Source of the DNA: Neoehrlichia mikurensis | Lineage (GTDB): Bacteria > Pseudomonadota > Alphaproteobacteria > Rickettsiales > Anaplasmataceae | Length of the DNA: 64,000 bases | Direction of reading: 5' to 3' | NCBI RefSeq assembly: GCF_019186785.1 | Contig: NZ_CP066557.1 | Coordinates: 310,001-374,000, forward strand | Part shown: one piece after another, positions 40,772 through 50,388 of the stretch | Layout of the letters: every line of letters begins with the position of its first letter | Numbering within the stretch: position 1 is the first letter of the stretch | Notes under the pieces: generated by a model | The model's database searches: none | What the model was told of the DNA's origin: nothing | The model's input: only the letters and a program-made list of their open reading frames with translations | Made by a program: the position numbers and the translations under genes

Positions 40772-41323
40772 CTAGGTATTATATAATAAAAATATCACCT
40801 TTGAAATACCATACACGCGCTCATCCAAAAAAATGTATTGTTCTGGGACAGAAATTTGATAGCCTTTTCTTACTCGTAACGTAACTATACTACCACTTTT
40901 ACACCAATTAAACTGCGTTAAAATATTAAGAGATATATCAACAAATTTAATATCATGATATGGAGGATCAATAAATACAATATCATACTTCTTTATAGCT
41001 GCAGATAACCTTTCTACATCGCAGCATACAGTAATAACCTGATCCATCACACCTAAAGCCATAGCTGTTTTTTGTACTAATTGTAAATTATTATAATTAA
41101 TGTCTACCATATATGAACTTTCTGCACCACGCGACAATGCTTCAAAAGATAATGAACCACTACCACAAAATAAATCAAGAATATACAATCCTTGAATTGA
41201 CACATATGAACGCATAATATTAAAAATGGATTCTCGAACTATAGAAGTAGCAGGCCTTGCATCTAACGCATTTCCAGTAAATATCTTTCTACCACGATAT
41301 TTACCTGCAGTTATGCGTATCAC
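40772..41323 (-). CDS. rsmD: 16S rRNA (guanine966-N2)-methyltransferase RsmD
   Basis: RsmD methylates G966 of 16S rRNA. From GTG 41323 the product is 183 aa and begins IRITAGKYRGRKI, matching the family start. RPATSIVRESIFNIM, the SAM site LDLFCGSGSLSFEALSRGA and the catalytic DPPY (VFIDPPYHD) follow. The frame stays open to a TTG at 41338, but GTG 41323 is 7 bases after GAGAGG and begins one base after the stop of the upstream surA-like gene, so it is preferred. The pair form an operon. Confidence 0.93.
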   Translation of the reverse strand: MIRITAGKYRGRKIFTGNALDARPATSIVRESIFNIMRSYVSIQGLYILDLFCGSGSLSFEALSRGAESSYMVDINYNNLQLVQKTAMALGVMDQVITVCCDVERLSAAIKKYDIVFIDPPYHDIKFVDISLNILTQFNWCKSGSIVTLRVRKGYQISVPEQYIFLDERVYGISKVIFLLYNT

Positions 41324-41324
41324 C

Positions 41325-42524
41325 CTAATACCTCTCAACGAGATGGCTTCTATGCAATTGAGACATTAACTGCATACTCTTTATATCTATCTTCTTTATA
41401 GATATACTTTGTTTAATATTATCAATTTGATTTTTATCAAGAAACTGTTCATCTTGCAAATTCTTTTCTCTTACTTCACAAAGCACAATAATATTTTCTT
41501 TATTATCAGATGCAAAATGCAATACATCATTAACTTTTGCATTTTGTAGCAATGACTGCATCTTAGTAGATAAGTCTTTCACTTTAACAACAAAATTTAA
41601 CACATTACCTAATTTCAATTGTGAAACAATCTTATTAAAAGTTGAACAATCCACCTTAGAATTTTGCAATTTCATCATTTGATCTAATTTGTTCTTGTCC
41701 TTGCTACTAAACATCACCTGCTTTAACATTACTTCACTGTAAATAAATTTTTTACTAATCTGCACTTTATCCAGTAATTGCATTATTAAATAACCTTGCT
41801 CAAATTCTATAGGATTCATTACCTGACCTATATTTGCATTTATTAGATTTGCTTTAATTTTATGATCAAGTGAATCAACATTAATACCACTAATTTCATC
41901 TATACTAATACCATAATTCTTATAGCGATCTCTAATATCGTGAATACTAACATTACTAAGTAGTGCTTTTAGCACTATTTTAACAATATCTTTTGATTTT
42001 GATGGAATAAACACCTGATTCAAGCTTACCATGGTCTCAAATTTATCAGACTTGTTTTCTGCAATATAATTATCGACTTCGTCATCAGATACATTAATGT
42101 ACGGAATAACTTTTACCAATAGGATCTTATCCCAAATTACTTTAGATTCTATATAACGTAAAACTGTTGTATAATCTAAATCATTTTTTTGAATATAATC
42201 TAACAAACTCATACTACCATTGGCATCAATAAACTTTAGTATCCTATGTGTAGCTTCTTTTATATCTGACTCATTAACAGAAATTTTTAAGTTTTTTGCT
42301 TCACTTCTCAATAAAGCTTCGTCTATTAAAAATTTTAAAGACATACTATCAGCTACTGTCTCATCAATCCTATGCAACAATTTATCAAACTTAACTCTTT
42401 TTTCTACATCCAAGCTAGATATTAACTCATCATCAACAGTAGCAACTATCTTAACACTAGCAACACTACTAACACAATATAATAAAGCTATAAAAACAGT
42501 AAAAAGTCTTACAATACGTAGCAT
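41325..42524 (-). CDS. SurA-like periplasmic chaperone/peptidyl-prolyl isomerase
   Basis: This is a periplasmic folding factor for outer-membrane proteins. The 399-aa product has a signal peptide (about 1-23, LFTVFIALLYCVSSVAS). A SurA N-terminal domain begins VKIVATVDDELISSLDVEKRVKF and continues over helical segments (FLIDEALLRSEAKNLKI, VSESDIKEA-type). A weak parvulin-like region has IGQVMNPIEFEQGYLIMQLLDK. The overall order matches alphaproteobacterial SurA, but isomerase active residues are not obvious. rsmD follows directly. Confidence 0.8.
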   Translation of the reverse strand: MLRIVRLFTVFIALLYCVSSVASVKIVATVDDELISSLDVEKRVKFDKLLHRIDETVADSMSLKFLIDEALLRSEAKNLKISVNESDIKEATHRILKFIDANGSMSLLDYIQKNDLDYTTVLRYIESKVIWDKILLVKVIPYINVSDDEVDNYIAENKSDKFETMVSLNQVFIPSKSKDIVKIVLKALLSNVSIHDIRDRYKNYGISIDEISGINVDSLDHKIKANLINANIGQVMNPIEFEQGYLIMQLLDKVQISKKFIYSEVMLKQVMFSSKDKNKLDQMMKLQNSKVDCSTFNKIVSQLKLGNVLNFVVKVKDLSTKMQSLLQNAKVNDVLHFASDNKENIIVLCEVREKNLQDEQFLDKNQIDNIKQSISIKKIDIKSMQLMSQLHRSHLVERY

Positions 42525-42720
42525 ATATAATTACACATTTAATCCCGCTAATTTTATAACAAAACAATCTAATGTCAAAAAATCTTTATTGAAAAGTATT
42601 CCTACTTTCATACTTTATTGATATAGTACAGAAACTTTACCAATTTCCATAATCATTAGATATGAAAAAAACCTTTATGCTCTTTTTACAAGATATATAT
42701 TTATGAACAACCAGTAAAGG
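42525..42720. other. short spacer before tRNA-His and surA-like gene
   Basis: This region holds the promoter side of the surA-like gene and the 3' side of tRNA-His. Nothing else is supported. Confidence 0.3.
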
Positions 42721-42794
42721 GGCGAATGACCAGGATTGAACTGGCGACCCTCAGTGCCACAAACTGATGCTCTACCAACTGAGCTACATCCGCC
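42721..42794 (-). tRNA. tRNA-His (GTG)
   Basis: Read on the minus strand the 74-base sequence folds as a cloverleaf. The first G is the extra G-1 opposite C73; acceptor pairs GCGGATG/CATTCGC follow. The D arm is TAGCTCAGTTGGTAGAGCA, and the anticodon stem TCAGT/ACTGA has loop TTGTGGC with anticodon GTG. The T arm is GCCAG-TTCAATC-CTGGT. A full CCA tail is not encoded (CCT follows). The extra G-1 confirms histidine identity. Confidence 0.97.
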
Positions 42795-44038
42795 ATTAAG
42801 GTTTTATGGATTACCACACTTTTATCATGATATCAAGTATAATCCTGAAAAATTAAATTTATACTTTACAAACTTCCCTCAGAAATCAAAAAAACCCTTT
42901 TCTATTATTAACGTATAAAACACTATAATATTTACATTATATTATTACTTTAAACAAACTGCAATTATACATTCAAATAACATCTTTGAGTTCTGCTATT
43001 CATGTATACTAAATGTTTTAATATTTTCTAAATAAACTTCATTTTTAAATAACAAAGCATTTATTTAAAAAAAACTACACAATTATTCTGTTTTAATCTA
43101 GTGATCTTATATCAAAAAATATCATAAATTAATATATGAGAAAATGCTTTACTATTGCCAATAAGATATAATGTATTGGATAGAGTTGCAGGATTATTAA
43201 TAAATTTTATTAAAGTTTCCTTGTTGTTTACATTTTATAATGAAAACTTCTTGTTATGCTTTTTTTTATTCTTCTAATGACAAATAATAAAGGAGTTGTT
43301 TCCCCTGCATGGTTTTAAAATCTTATTATATTTCATGTTATCAACGAAAACACTTATCACACAATAACTTATATAAATAATAAAATTAATTATACTTGAT
43401 ATATGTTATCAATTCATTGCTCTATTAATCAGCATTATTGTTATTTTATCAGGTTGATAATTAAGCATTATTGCTAGCATTTTAAACATATAACCAATAT
43501 CAAAATGTTGTAAAAATATTAATCAACAATATTTCTATACTTACAATAACCCAAAGTCTTAGTAAGTACATAACGTACAAAAAATCCATAATTCATAATT
43601 ATCCAGCATAAACTTGCATTATTTACTATATAAAAGTATATTTGTTATATTAATATAATTACTATACAGCAAATGATCATAATTTAACTTTAGCTACTTT
43701 TTTTAACTTAAATTTAGTAATTTGACATTACAATAATTGTTTTAAATATGATCAATATTGAAAAAATATGCTACTTCTAAATACAGAACTATTCCACCCT
43801 TGATGTACTAAGAAAATTACCCTGAATATGTTATAATAAGCAATATAACATGTCTAAAATTATTTTTACAATTTAGTACTCAATAATATTGTAACCATAA
43901 TTTAATAAATGAAGTGCTATTTTAAGCTATTTGCATATTGTGAATATTTTACACTACAATAAAAATATATATCGTGTTACTATATTTATACTAAATTTTT
44001 TATTTAGCAAAATATCACAATAAGTACATAGTAATTAA
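42795..44038. other. long spacer, possible unnamed remnant
   Basis: About 1.24 kb lies upstream of tRNA-His. On the plus strand near 43150-43280 an open stretch of about 45 codons (PIRYNVLDRVAGLLINFIKV) weakly recalls CvpA-type membrane proteins, but I would not annotate it. The rest is AT-rich DNA without visible features. Confidence 0.35.
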
Positions 44039-45361
44039 CTATTCTAGATTATCAGTATTAAGCCTACGCATTATTTCCTCTCTACCTATTAATGGTAGTA
44101 ATTTTGCGAGTTCTGGCCCCTTTGATAACCCTGTAAGTGCTAGTCGTAATGGCATAAATATATCACGTGCTTTAAAATGAGTATTTTCCTTAATTCTCTG
44201 TATCCATATACCCCATGTATCTTCATTAAACTCACCACTGGGAAGCAGATCTTTTGCTAAAGAAATAAATCTTTTATTAACAGGATCAATAATTGGAATA
44301 ACATTTTGACTACATATATTAACCCAACTTTTTACATCAGTAAGTCTTTCTATATTATTACAAATAGAATACCAAAATTCCTCAGAATTAACGCCAAGTA
44401 CATTTAATCGATCTTTAATCTGATAAAAAGGCATTTTATGTAAAACTTTAGCATTAAGTTTAATTAAATCTTCTAGTACAAATTTACTGGAAGAATTACT
44501 AAAGCTCTGTATATCAAAAGTATCTATTAAAGCTGACATATCTGTTTGTACTTCTATTGCACAAGATGTGCCTATTTTTGCAATATAGCTATTAATTGTC
44601 ATAGGTTCTATACTATTCTCTCTAAAGTATTCTATTGCAAATCCACCAACACGTTTTGAAACTTTTTTATCACCAAAATGCAAAAGAGATAAATGTGCAA
44701 AATCAGGAATTTTTGCATTAAGATTTTTCATTATATAAATTTGTGTAGCAGTATTACTAATATGATCTTCACCACGTATTACGTGTGTCACCTGATAATC
44801 CATATCATCTATAACAGAAGGTAACATATAAGTATATTGACCATCTGTTCTCCTAATAACAGGATCGCTAATATTTTTAGCATTAAATGTTACTTGCCCT
44901 CTCACCTTATCTTGCCAACTAATAATCATATCTTTATTAATTTCAAGTCTAAAATACGGATTCCTAGTATTCTTTTCTTTGTCAGTAATTTCCAACATAT
45001 TTCTATCATAAATAGGAGGTAATCCTGCCTTTCGTTTTACTACTCTCTGTAACTCAAGCTCTTCTTGTGTCTCATAACAAGGATATATTATACCTTTATC
45101 CAATAGATAGTGAAACACTTCATCATAACGCACAAATCTAGAAGACTGATTAAAACACATATCCCAATCAATAAATAGCCAGCTTAGATCATTCTTAATT
45201 TTTTGAATGTATTGATCATTTGACCTGTTAACATCTGTATCATCGATTCTCAATAAAAATTTTCCACCTTGCTGTCTTGCATATAACCAACATACTAAAG
45301 CTGTTCTTATATTACCAATGTGTAAATGCCCTGTAGGACTTGGCGCAAACCGTGTAATCAT
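44039..45361 (-). CDS. gltX: glutamyl-tRNA synthetase
   Basis: GltX charges tRNA-Glu, and in many alphaproteobacteria also tRNA-Gln, which is then amidated. From ATG 45361 the product is 440 aa and begins MITRFAPSPTGHLHIGNIRTAL, with the class I HIGH-type HIGN. The mid region has YMLPSVIDDMDYQVTHVIRGEDHISNTATQIY. The KMSKS-type motif is KKVSKRVGGFAIEYFREN. The C-terminal anticodon-binding region is complete. An in-frame ATG at 45373 adds four residues but does not fit the family. Ehrlichia carries two GltX paralogues, and I cannot say which this is. Confidence 0.94.
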   Translation of the reverse strand: MITRFAPSPTGHLHIGNIRTALVCWLYARQQGGKFLLRIDDTDVNRSNDQYIQKIKNDLSWLFIDWDMCFNQSSRFVRYDEVFHYLLDKGIIYPCYETQEELELQRVVKRKAGLPPIYDRNMLEITDKEKNTRNPYFRLEINKDMIISWQDKVRGQVTFNAKNISDPVIRRTDGQYTYMLPSVIDDMDYQVTHVIRGEDHISNTATQIYIMKNLNAKIPDFAHLSLLHFGDKKVSKRVGGFAIEYFRENSIEPMTINSYIAKIGTSCAIEVQTDMSALIDTFDIQSFSNSSSKFVLEDLIKLNAKVLHKMPFYQIKDRLNVLGVNSEEFWYSICNNIERLTDVKSWVNICSQNVIPIIDPVNKRFISLAKDLLPSGEFNEDTWGIWIQRIKENTHFKARDIFMPLRLALTGLSKGPELAKLLPLIGREEIMRRLNTDNLE

Positions 45362-45471
45362 TAATAATACCATATAACGGTAAGATATTTTTAGGATAAT
45401 TAAATTATTTTCAGTTTACTAGTATTAATTTTAATTATAAAATACAGCTAGGTAGTTATTATTAAAAAAAT

Positions 45472-45825
45472 ATGCGTTCTTTTTATATTTACAAAAATAA
45501 TTTACAAGATACTATTTTTATTAAGGATGGTTTTTCTTTTGCAGCATTTTTTTTTACGTTCTTATTTACCATATCTAAGGGGTTATGGTGTGTATCTTTA
45601 ATATCTATGTGTATTTCTACGTTAATTTATATCGCATGTTATTTAGGTATTATAAGCATTACATCCCTTATGCTTATACATTTTATATTTACGTTATATA
45701 TTGGACTATCTTATTCTGATTGGCATCAAGCAAAACTTAAAAGAAGTGGATATAAAATGATTAATGTTATTTTCGCACAAAGTATCATTCATGCTAAGCT
45801 GAGGTTTTTTAATAAAGCATTATAA
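45472..45825 (+). CDS. DUF2628 membrane protein
   Basis: This 117-aa protein of unknown function matches the alphaproteobacterial DUF2628 pattern. It begins with a short N-terminal strand region (RSFYIYKNN) and FIKDGFSFAAFFFTFLFTISKGLW. Two hydrophobic helices follow (about 40-60 and 63-83), then GLSYSDWHQAKLKRSGYKM near the C-terminus. The family is usually annotated as an inner-membrane protein of unknown role. It faces away from gltX and converges with thiG. Confidence 0.75.
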   Translation: MRSFYIYKNNLQDTIFIKDGFSFAAFFFTFLFTISKGLWCVSLISMCISTLIYIACYLGIISITSLMLIHFIFTLYIGLSYSDWHQAKLKRSGYKMINVIFAQSIIHAKLRFFNKAL

Positions 45826-45930
45826 TTAATGCATATTGTAAAAAATTACTTTTTATAGAGTATTATAAGTTTTGTTAATTTCCTAAATTAAATAAATAAT
45901 AACATCTTTTAATTAATATAATAATTTACA

Positions 45931-46713
45931 TCAATTTTTAGCATGCCAAAAAGGAGTATCTATTAATGGTGTACTTGGTACAGCAAAGTTTCTTTTTGGT
46001 ATAATACCAGCATTGTATGCTATAATTCCTGATTCAACAGCATACTTAAAAGCCAATGCCATATTTTCAGGATATAATGCTCGTGATATAGCACTATTGA
46101 CTAAAATTCCATCAACACCTGTTTCCATAATTGTTACAGCATCTGATGGTTTTCCTATACCTGCATCTACAATAATTCTTACATCCCTACACCTATTACG
46201 CAGTAATTGTAGATTATAAATATTCAGAACCCCACATCCAGAACCTATTGGTGCAACTCCTGGCATCAAAACACAACAGCCATAATCTATTAGCTTTTGA
46301 CATACTACTAAATCATCTGTACAATAAGGAAATACTTTAAATCCCTGATTAATAAGTTCTTTTACTGCTTCACATAATAATATTATATCTGGATGTAAAA
46401 CATAATCATCACCTATTAATTCCAATTTAATCCATTCAGTAGAAAAAATCTCTCTTGCCATTTGTGCCATTAACACTGCATCTTTAACCGTTCGACACCC
46501 TGCAGTATTAGGGAGAATATGACATCCACTACTTTTTACTATATCCCAAAAATTACTGCCACAATTTTTATCTGGCATTTGCCTAGATAACGATACTGTT
46601 ACTACTTCGGCTCCAGAATTTTTAATAGACTTAGACAATATACTTGGCGAAGGATACATGGCAGAACCTAAAAGCAATCTACTCTCTAGTTTAACACCAT
46701 ATAAATCCCACAT
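45931..46713 (-). CDS. thiG: thiazole synthase ThiG
   Basis: ThiG forms the thiazole phosphate of thiamine from deoxyxylulose phosphate, dehydroglycine and ThiS thiocarboxylate. The 260-aa TIM barrel starts YGVKLESRLLLGSAMYPS. Family segments are GAEVVTVSLSRQMP, LPNTAGCRTVKDAVLMAQMARE, WIKLELIGDDYVLHPD, MPGVAPIGSGCGVLN, and VDAGIGKPSDAVTIMETGVDGILVNSAI, where no run here exceeds a short motif. A strong Shine-Dalgarno (AAGGAGGGG) precedes the ATG. thiS lies 578 bp upstream on the same strand. A decayed second copy of the thiG 5' end lies between them. Confidence 0.93.
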   Translation of the reverse strand: MWDLYGVKLESRLLLGSAMYPSPSILSKSIKNSGAEVVTVSLSRQMPDKNCGSNFWDIVKSSGCHILPNTAGCRTVKDAVLMAQMAREIFSTEWIKLELIGDDYVLHPDIILLCEAVKELINQGFKVFPYCTDDLVVCQKLIDYGCCVLMPGVAPIGSGCGVLNIYNLQLLRNRCRDVRIIVDAGIGKPSDAVTIMETGVDGILVNSAISRALYPENMALAFKYAVESGIIAYNAGIIPKRNFAVPSTPLIDTPFWHAKN

Positions 46714-46752
46714 AATACCCCTCCTTCCTTACCCTATTTAATATACTTAATT

Positions 46753-46842
46753 AATATACTTGGAAAAGAAAAAATATATAATAGAACATAAAAGCAATCT
46801 ACTTTCTAGTTTAACATTATATAAATATCACCCCCTCCCTTT
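46753..46842 (-). repeat. decayed tandem copy of the thiG 5' end
   Basis: The stretch 46753-46842 aligns with 46636-46735, the first codons and ribosome binding site of thiG, at an offset of about 117-120 bp. Shared runs include aaaagcaatctact, tctagtttaaca and tataaat. The copy has lost the start codon context and carries substitutions and small indels. It is a tandem duplication in decay, not a gene. Confidence 0.8.
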
Positions 46843-47291
46843 GATTATTAGCTCATAATTTTCTTATAATTTTACTAAGAGCATCATTATAATTTGAAGA
46901 TATTTAATACTGATTCAAAATATACATAATATAATCTTTATTAAATCATTTTCTCTTATCAATACTATGTATTAGTAATACAGAACAATAATATTATTTT
47001 TTCTGAAACACTTCATAATCTTTATTATTCATAATGTAGTATTCATTATAAATTTATTAAATCGCACAATAAGTTAATATTAAATTCTTATTAAAAAGGG
47101 ATGATACACTACGTAGTATATAAATATTGTTCTATATTCATAGCCATAATACATTTATCAATAAAATTAGAAACTTTATACATCTTTTTTAATATACATA
47201 TATGACTTTATACTATACTGCAAGTATAGTATAGTATATTACTAATAACATTTATATAGTAATGCTCTTAATAATAACCTATAGCATAACA
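46843..47291. other. remaining spacer between thiG and thiS
   Basis: AT-rich DNA. I see a short palindromic stretch (atactatactgcaagtatagtat near 47211-47234, stem tatact/agtata) but no T tract making it a convincing terminator, and no coding trace. Confidence 0.3.
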
Positions 47292-47492
47292 TTAACCTCC
47301 TTGCATAGGATAAACAATATCTATAACATCTCCATCCTTTAAATATACACCTTCATAATGGGCTTTAGGCACTAACTTATTATTTAAAGCAACCGCAAAT
47401 GAAATACCAGTATTATAATTATCTAATACTTCTGATAAAGTGGTATTTAATGGCAATGTTTTACTGTTATTATTAATTTTAACATTAATCAA
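47292..47492 (-). CDS. thiS: sulfur carrier protein ThiS
   Basis: ThiS carries sulfur as a C-terminal thiocarboxylate to ThiG. From TTG 47492 it is 66 aa: INVKINNNSKTLPLNTTL at the start, YNTGISFAVALNNKLVPK in the middle and the required C-terminal Gly-Gly in IVYPMQGG. The frame extends 23 codons to an ATG at 47561. The TTG start is preferred because AGAGGAAAG lies just before it and the length then fits the family. The gene is upstream of thiG on the same strand. Confidence 0.88.
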   Translation of the reverse strand: MINVKINNNSKTLPLNTTLSEVLDNYNTGISFAVALNNKLVPKAHYEGVYLKDGDVIDIVYPMQGG

Positions 47493-47580
47493 GTGCTTTC
47501 CTCTAATAATAATATTAATTATAGAATAACTGTAATTTTTATAAATACACTTAAATTCCATTTACATAATAAAATTCTTT

Positions 47581-47609
47581 TTGACATTGTTAATAATAAT
47601 AAATATGCT
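47581..47609 (+). promoter_or_regulatory. sigma70-like promoter for the 47.6-kb orphan gene
   Basis: A perfect -35 TTGACA (47581-47586) is followed after 17 bp by TATGCT (47604-47609), a 4 of 6 match to the -10. It overlaps upstream possible starts of the orphan gene, so translation should begin further down, at ATG 47638. Confidence 0.55.
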
Positions 47610-47637
47610 AGATTTAGCATATACAAAAGATAATCAC

Positions 47638-49377
47638 ATGCATACGAAATATAATCCCAATAACTACCAAAATAAGATAATACTAAATAATCCTCATAGT
47701 AGTACACAATCCATTTTTCGCACACAACGATTTCAAGAATTAACATCATTTTTACTTAACAAAAACTCTATAGTACTTCTACACAATATGTTAAGTAACT
47801 GTTATACTACATATCAATCGATGCCAAATTATCAATATATTCAAGCTTTACATTATAACTTCAACAATTTGCAAACTTCCACTCAATTCAATAAATATTC
47901 AGAAATATGGTATCAAGAGTTATTATATAGAGCATTACATGAAATAATTGACCCTAAAATCCATAAAGATCAAATTTACAATATAATTAATACAATAATC
48001 TCAAAAATAAACACCAGAAAATTAACACAACAAAAAATACATTATCTCTATAAAAAGACACACAATACATTAAAAGAAAATACTATAATTTTCACAGGCA
48101 GATTAATATTACAAGGACTTATTAAACACTCTCAGGAAATGCTTGATAATTTATTTCAGTACTATTTTATTAATCAAAACAATAACTTCTGTATTCTTCT
48201 TATGTTTTATGGAATAACCCCTGATAAAAATTATACTATAAGCCTCCCTCAATGCTCACCATCTACAATAATATTACGGCTTCATAATACAACTCAAAAC
48301 ATAAATAGCACAATGCTAAGATCTACTACCATATCTTCAAAAAACTTTTTTAATAAACCTTTACATGATAATTCATCAGAATTAGACTATCAAATGCAAA
48401 TTGCAACTACAATTGCAACCCACATTACAGCCTTACAATATAAAAAAAAGCAAAAGGAGTTATTTTTAGAATACAACCGCTCATGGTACTATATAATATT
48501 AAGGCAATTTCATAAATTGACACTTAGAACAATAAACATATCTATCATTGAATTACAACAAATAGACAATATATTCCAAGAAAGTGTTAAATATGGAGAT
48601 TGCACAATATTTTTTCAAAACTTACATAACATAATAAAACAACATAGCAATATTTTTTCTTATAACAAAAGACTTATTAAAGAAATTAACAAAATAGAAA
48701 GCCTATATCATAGTATATCTTTTGAGGATTTTTTAGAAAAAATAGCAAAATACAAATCTACAGACATCAAATATAATCTTAATAATTATAAAAAACACAA
48801 ACTTTATAGTAAATCATATATAAAAAAACTTATTACTGATGTTACAAATAAAACATCAAATACAATAACAGAATTACAGACAAGAATTTTAAAAATCTTA
48901 TTGACTCAAAATACAAAAAGAATCGCTTACAATACTAACTCAAAGTTACATAAAGCAAAATTATCAAATACCTTACAAACACACACAAAATATTCTACCC
49001 AAGTAGCACCAATTCCTCAAAAAAATATACCTTTGCATAGCAAATTTTATATAGAAAAACCTTTACATTCTCCTGATAATAACATAACAAGTAATGCCAT
49101 CGTAGCAAATAAGAGTACAAATTTACATAATAAATCAAAAAACAAATTATCATCACAAGCACAAACCATTAATCCTCATGATATTGTACACAAACCTTCT
49201 GACAAACCACAAACTCACAGCTTTCAATCAAAAATTATGCCAATACAACATAATACATCAATTTATCCTACAAATAACACACCTATTATTAATAAAAAAT
49301 ATAAATTTTTTCACAAAAACAAAAAAACACAAAAGAACAAAAGTATATTTTATGTAGAAACACCAAAAAATTTTTAA
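47638..49377 (+). CDS. large orphan protein, candidate secreted effector
   Basis: I do not recognise this protein. From ATG 47638 it is 579 aa; the frame is open to TTG 47581, but that codon lies in the -35 box of a good promoter, and an ATG at 47605 overlaps the -10. Residues up to about 420 look mostly helical, rich in N, Q, Y, H and I, without signal peptide or membrane helix. The last 150 residues are low in hydrophobics, rich in S, T, N, K and H, and end with a basic tail (FFHKNKKTQKNKS). Such orphan proteins with a hydrophilic basic tail are typical candidates for type IV secretion, but this is inference. It starts divergently from thiS. Confidence 0.65.
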   Translation: MHTKYNPNNYQNKIILNNPHSSTQSIFRTQRFQELTSFLLNKNSIVLLHNMLSNCYTTYQSMPNYQYIQALHYNFNNLQTSTQFNKYSEIWYQELLYRALHEIIDPKIHKDQIYNIINTIISKINTRKLTQQKIHYLYKKTHNTLKENTIIFTGRLILQGLIKHSQEMLDNLFQYYFINQNNNFCILLMFYGITPDKNYTISLPQCSPSTIILRLHNTTQNINSTMLRSTTISSKNFFNKPLHDNSSELDYQMQIATTIATHITALQYKKKQKELFLEYNRSWYYIILRQFHKLTLRTINISIIELQQIDNIFQESVKYGDCTIFFQNLHNIIKQHSNIFSYNKRLIKEINKIESLYHSISFEDFLEKIAKYKSTDIKYNLNNYKKHKLYSKSYIKKLITDVTNKTSNTITELQTRILKILLTQNTKRIAYNTNSKLHKAKLSNTLQTHTKYSTQVAPIPQKNIPLHSKFYIEKPLHSPDNNITSNAIVANKSTNLHNKSKNKLSSQAQTINPHDIVHKPSDKPQTHSFQSKIMPIQHNTSIYPTNNTPIINKKYKFFHKNKKTQKNKSIFYVETPKNF

Positions 49378-49754
49378 TAATACTACAATAACTTAAAGCA
49401 CCAAGTCATAATTACCAACACTGATATTTGTATTACTAACAGTAACTTTGGATCTTCCAAAGACATAATCCTTACTAATAAAAAATACATAAATAAAAAA
49501 CAACACTGTTAACGCATATTTCGTAAAATTAAAGCTATCAACCTTTTATTAATGCTTTATATATACTTTAATAAAAATATAACTTATTAACTATATTTAT
49601 AAAATAACATTAACTACAAACATGCATCTTTCAATTTATAATAAAATTTTTCAGTTAAAAATAGTTGATCTTACTAAAAGCATAACCTAATAGCATTATT
49701 CTATTTATAATAGAAATACCTAAACAACTTTAAATTCGTCAAGAATATCAATAT
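49378..49754. other. convergent spacer with a short open minus frame
   Basis: On the minus strand about 50 codons are open (roughly 49393-49545): a hydrophobic helix (YALTVLFFIYVFFIS) and then FGRSKVTVSNTNISVG. It has no start codon that I can support and no recognised family; it may be another remnant. Confidence 0.35.
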
Positions 49755-50312
49755 CTATTGCACATCTTCTACAGCTTGAATATCAGGAATATAATAACTT
49801 AGCATACTATGTATCCCTTCTTTTAAAGTGATTTGTGCACTTGGACACCCAGAACACGCTCCCTTCAATTTTACAAAAACTATACCGTCTTTATAGCCCC
49901 TAAACTTTATATCACCACCATCCTGTGCAACTGCTGGTTTTATATAATTTGCAATCAGCTCTTTAATTTGAGTCACTTTATCCAAATCACTAATATCAAA
50001 AAATTCCTCTTGCTCCTCTTCAAAATTTTCACCATTATTAGATAAAGAGTTTGTCGAAAAAAAATCCAACATTATAGCCAGTATCCTTGGCTTTAAAAGC
50101 TCCCACTCTATATTATCAGATTTTGTTACCGAAATAAAATCACTACCAAAAAAAACCTTTTCTACATTTAATACTTCAAATAATGTACTTGCTAAAGAAG
50201 ACTTATGCGCATTTTCATTGTTAAATTCAATTGACTCACCACTATTGACAGTAATACCAGGTAAAAATTTAAGAGTATTAGGATTTGGTGTGCTTTCTAT
50301 CTGAATAAACAT
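49755..50312 (-). CDS. NifU-like Fe-S scaffold protein (NFU1 type)
   Basis: This protein carries and delivers Fe-S clusters to client enzymes such as lipoyl synthase and complex I. From ATG 50312 it is 185 aa. The Nfu N-terminal domain starts MFIQIESTPNPNTLKFLPG and includes VFFGSDFISVTK. The C-terminal NifU domain has IKPAVAQDGGDIKFRGY and the cluster cysteines CSGC in LKGACSGCPSAQITL. The frame extends 55 codons upstream, but that part is unlike the family and runs into the divergent dnaJ-like gene, so the inner start is chosen. Confidence 0.93.
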   Translation of the reverse strand: MFIQIESTPNPNTLKFLPGITVNSGESIEFNNENAHKSSLASTLFEVLNVEKVFFGSDFISVTKSDNIEWELLKPRILAIMLDFFSTNSLSNNGENFEEEQEEFFDISDLDKVTQIKELIANYIKPAVAQDGGDIKFRGYKDGIVFVKLKGACSGCPSAQITLKEGIHSMLSYYIPDIQAVEDVQ

Positions 50313-50388
50313 TAACAAAACTAATTGCAAAAAAACAAATTTCCTGACTATAATACAGTAATACCTACCATAAATCAAGTCATTTAAT

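Noticed and set aside
42736..42918. 60-codon plus frame
   Set aside because: It overlaps tRNA-His on the opposite strand and has no protein similarity.
43150..43280. Possible CvpA-like membrane protein relic
   Set aside because: Only a single LDR..G..-type segment agrees; too little to separate from chance hydrophobic frames.
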